Source of the DNA: Azovibrio restrictus
GTDB taxonomy: Bacteria; Pseudomonadota; Gammaproteobacteria; Burkholderiales; Rhodocyclaceae
Assembly (NCBI GenBank): GCA_003252145.1
Contig: QKDJ01000001.1
Location: 1-5,562, forward strand
Length of the DNA: 5,562 bases
Direction: 5' to 3'
The position numbers and the translations under genes are program-made. Shown in pieces: positions 4,493 through 5,562 of this stretch. Numbering within the stretch: position 1 is the first letter of the stretch; each line of letters begins with the position of its first letter. Under the pieces are notes generated by a model. It was not told the DNA's origin, searched no databases, and saw only the letters and a list, made by a program, of their open reading frames with translations.

Positions 4493-5562
4493 ATGGCCAG
4501 AAAAACCAGCAAGAAAGCCGAAGCCACCAAGATTTTCGTCCTCGACACCAACGTGCTGATGCACGATCCCACCAGCCTGTTCCGCTTTGAGGAACACGAT
4601 GTATTCCTCCCCATCATGACCCTGGAGGAGCTGGACAACCACAAGAAGGGCATGTCGGAAATCGCCCGCAATGCCCGCCAGGTCTCCCGTACCCTGGATG
4701 AGATGCTGGCCCTGGCCGAGGACATCGAGGAAGGCATTCCCCTGGATGAACCCAGCCGCAGCATGGCCAGCGGTCGCCTGCTGTTGCAGACCGAAGCCAT
4801 CAGCTCCGAACTGCCCCCGGCCCTGCCCACCTCCAAGGTGGACAACCAGATCCTGGCCGTGGTGATCCACCTGCAACGGCGCTACCCCAAGCGTTCCGTC
4901 ATTCTGGTGTCCAAGGACATCAACATGCGTATCAAGGCCCGCTCCCTGGGCCTGCCGGCAGAGGATTACTTCAACGACCAGGTGCTGGAAGACACGGACC
5001 TGCTCTATGCGGGCAGCCGCGCCCTGCCCGCCGACTTCTGGGACAAGCACGGCCAGGGTATGGAGTCCTGGAAAAAAGATGGCAAGACCTATTACCGGGT
5101 GACCGGCCCCCTGTGTCCGGAATTACTGTTGAACGAATTCGTGTACCTGGAAGGGGATCAGGAATTCTCCGCCATCGTCACCGAGGTGGCCGGCAAGAAA
5201 GCCGTGCTGGAAACCCTGGTGGACTACAGCCATGCCAAGCATGCCGTATGGGGCATCAACGCCCGCAACCGGGAACAGAACTTTGCCCTCAACCTGCTCA
5301 TGGACCCGGAAATCGACTTCGTCTCCTTGCTGGGCCAGGCCGGTACCGGCAAAACCCTGCTGACCCTGGCGGCCGCCCTGACCCAGGTTCTGGAAACCAA
5401 GCGTTACGCGGAAATCATCATGACCCGGGTGACCGTGCCCGTGGGGGAAGACATCGGCTTCCTGCCTGGCACCGAGGAAGAAAAGATGGCCCCCTGGATG
5501 GGCGCCCTGGAAGACAACCTGGAAGTGCTGACCCATTCGGAAGACAGTGGTGGCGCCTTCTC
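4493..5562 (+). CDS. PIN-PhoH family protein (PhoH2/YlaK-like), C-terminus cut by right window edge
   Basis: Reading from ATG at 4493 gives 356 residues with no stop before the edge. An N-terminal PIN ribonuclease domain (about 14-160) shows the acidic residues expected for a metal site: D18 in FVLDTNVLM, E45/E46 in TLEELDNHK, D117 in KVDNQILA and D142 in VSKDIN. A linker of roughly 100 residues leads to the PhoH ATPase domain, which starts near 250 with AVWGINARNREQNFALNLL and has a Walker A GQAGTGKT at 281-288, then the MTRVTVPVGEDIGFLPG block (310-326). Walker B and the C-terminus lie beyond the window; relatives are about 450-470 residues. Characterised PIN-PhoH (PhoH2) proteins act as ATP-dependent RNA unwinding ribonucleases, so an RNA-processing role is likely by family. 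AGGA at 4481-4484, eight bases before ATG, supports the start. It follows peroxiredoxin closely, suggesting a shared transcript. The first 12 residues are lysine-rich and precede the PIN core. Confidence 0.96.
   Translation, partial: MARKTSKKAEATKIFVLDTNVLMHDPTSLFRFEEHDVFLPIMTLEELDNHKKGMSEIARNARQVSRTLDEMLALAEDIEEGIPLDEPSRSMASGRLLLQTEAISSELPPALPTSKVDNQILAVVIHLQRRYPKRSVILVSKDINMRIKARSLGLPAEDYFNDQVLEDTDLLYAGSRALPADFWDKHGQGMESWKKDGKTYYRVTGPLCPELLLNEFVYLEGDQEFSAIVTEVAGKKAVLETLVDYSHAKHAVWGINARNREQNFALNLLMDPEIDFVSLLGQAGTGKTLLTLAAALTQVLETKRYAEIIMTRVTVPVGEDIGFLPGTEEEKMAPWMGALEDNLEVLTHSEDSGGAF

Noticed and set aside
4463..5050. Minus-strand open frame of 195 codons opposite the PIN domain of the PhoH gene
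   Set aside because: Antisense to a well-conserved PIN domain with intact acidic residues. The product is Gly/Gln/His-rich without recognisable motifs.

Overview
The window is GC-rich, densely coding DNA from a bacterium, most likely a betaproteobacterium and possibly of the Rhodocyclales. That placement is an inference from recalled protein similarity and gene order (an alaA-type aminotransferase followed by hom, an Mth938-like protein beside an ArnD-like protein, and peroxiredoxin-PhoH). It holds six protein genes, two of them cut by the window edges. I see no RNA gene, insertion sequence, CRISPR array or origin.

Left part, minus strand (1-2389 or 2473): an alanine/glutamate-pyruvate aminotransferase of the AlaA/AlaT type is followed 51 bases later by homoserine dehydrogenase (hom), which runs off the left edge inside its ACT domain. 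They look co-transcribed. The aminotransferase lacks a 12-residue, in-frame segment that carries a substrate-contacting glycine in its relatives.

Middle (about 2474-2628): a divergent promoter region with a perfect TATAAT on the plus strand, a weak minus-strand promoter candidate overlapping it, an 8-bp dyad and a small GC hairpin.

Centre, plus strand (2629-3875): a small Mth938-like protein and an ArnD-like (NodB-fold) deacetylase homologue overlap by ATGA and form a translationally coupled pair. The deacetylase homologue keeps the family scaffold but has changed every metal-binding and catalytic position I can align, so it is probably a pseudoenzyme.

Right part, plus strand (4011-5562): a BCP/PrxQ-type peroxiredoxin and, 26 bases later, a PIN-PhoH protein that runs off the right edge. 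The peroxiredoxin Shine-Dalgarno sits in one arm of a perfect 8-bp inverted repeat, a possible translational switch.

Most genes are ordinary. The points worth following are the apparently dead deacetylase homologue, the internal deletion in the aminotransferase, and the hairpin over the peroxiredoxin ribosome-binding site.
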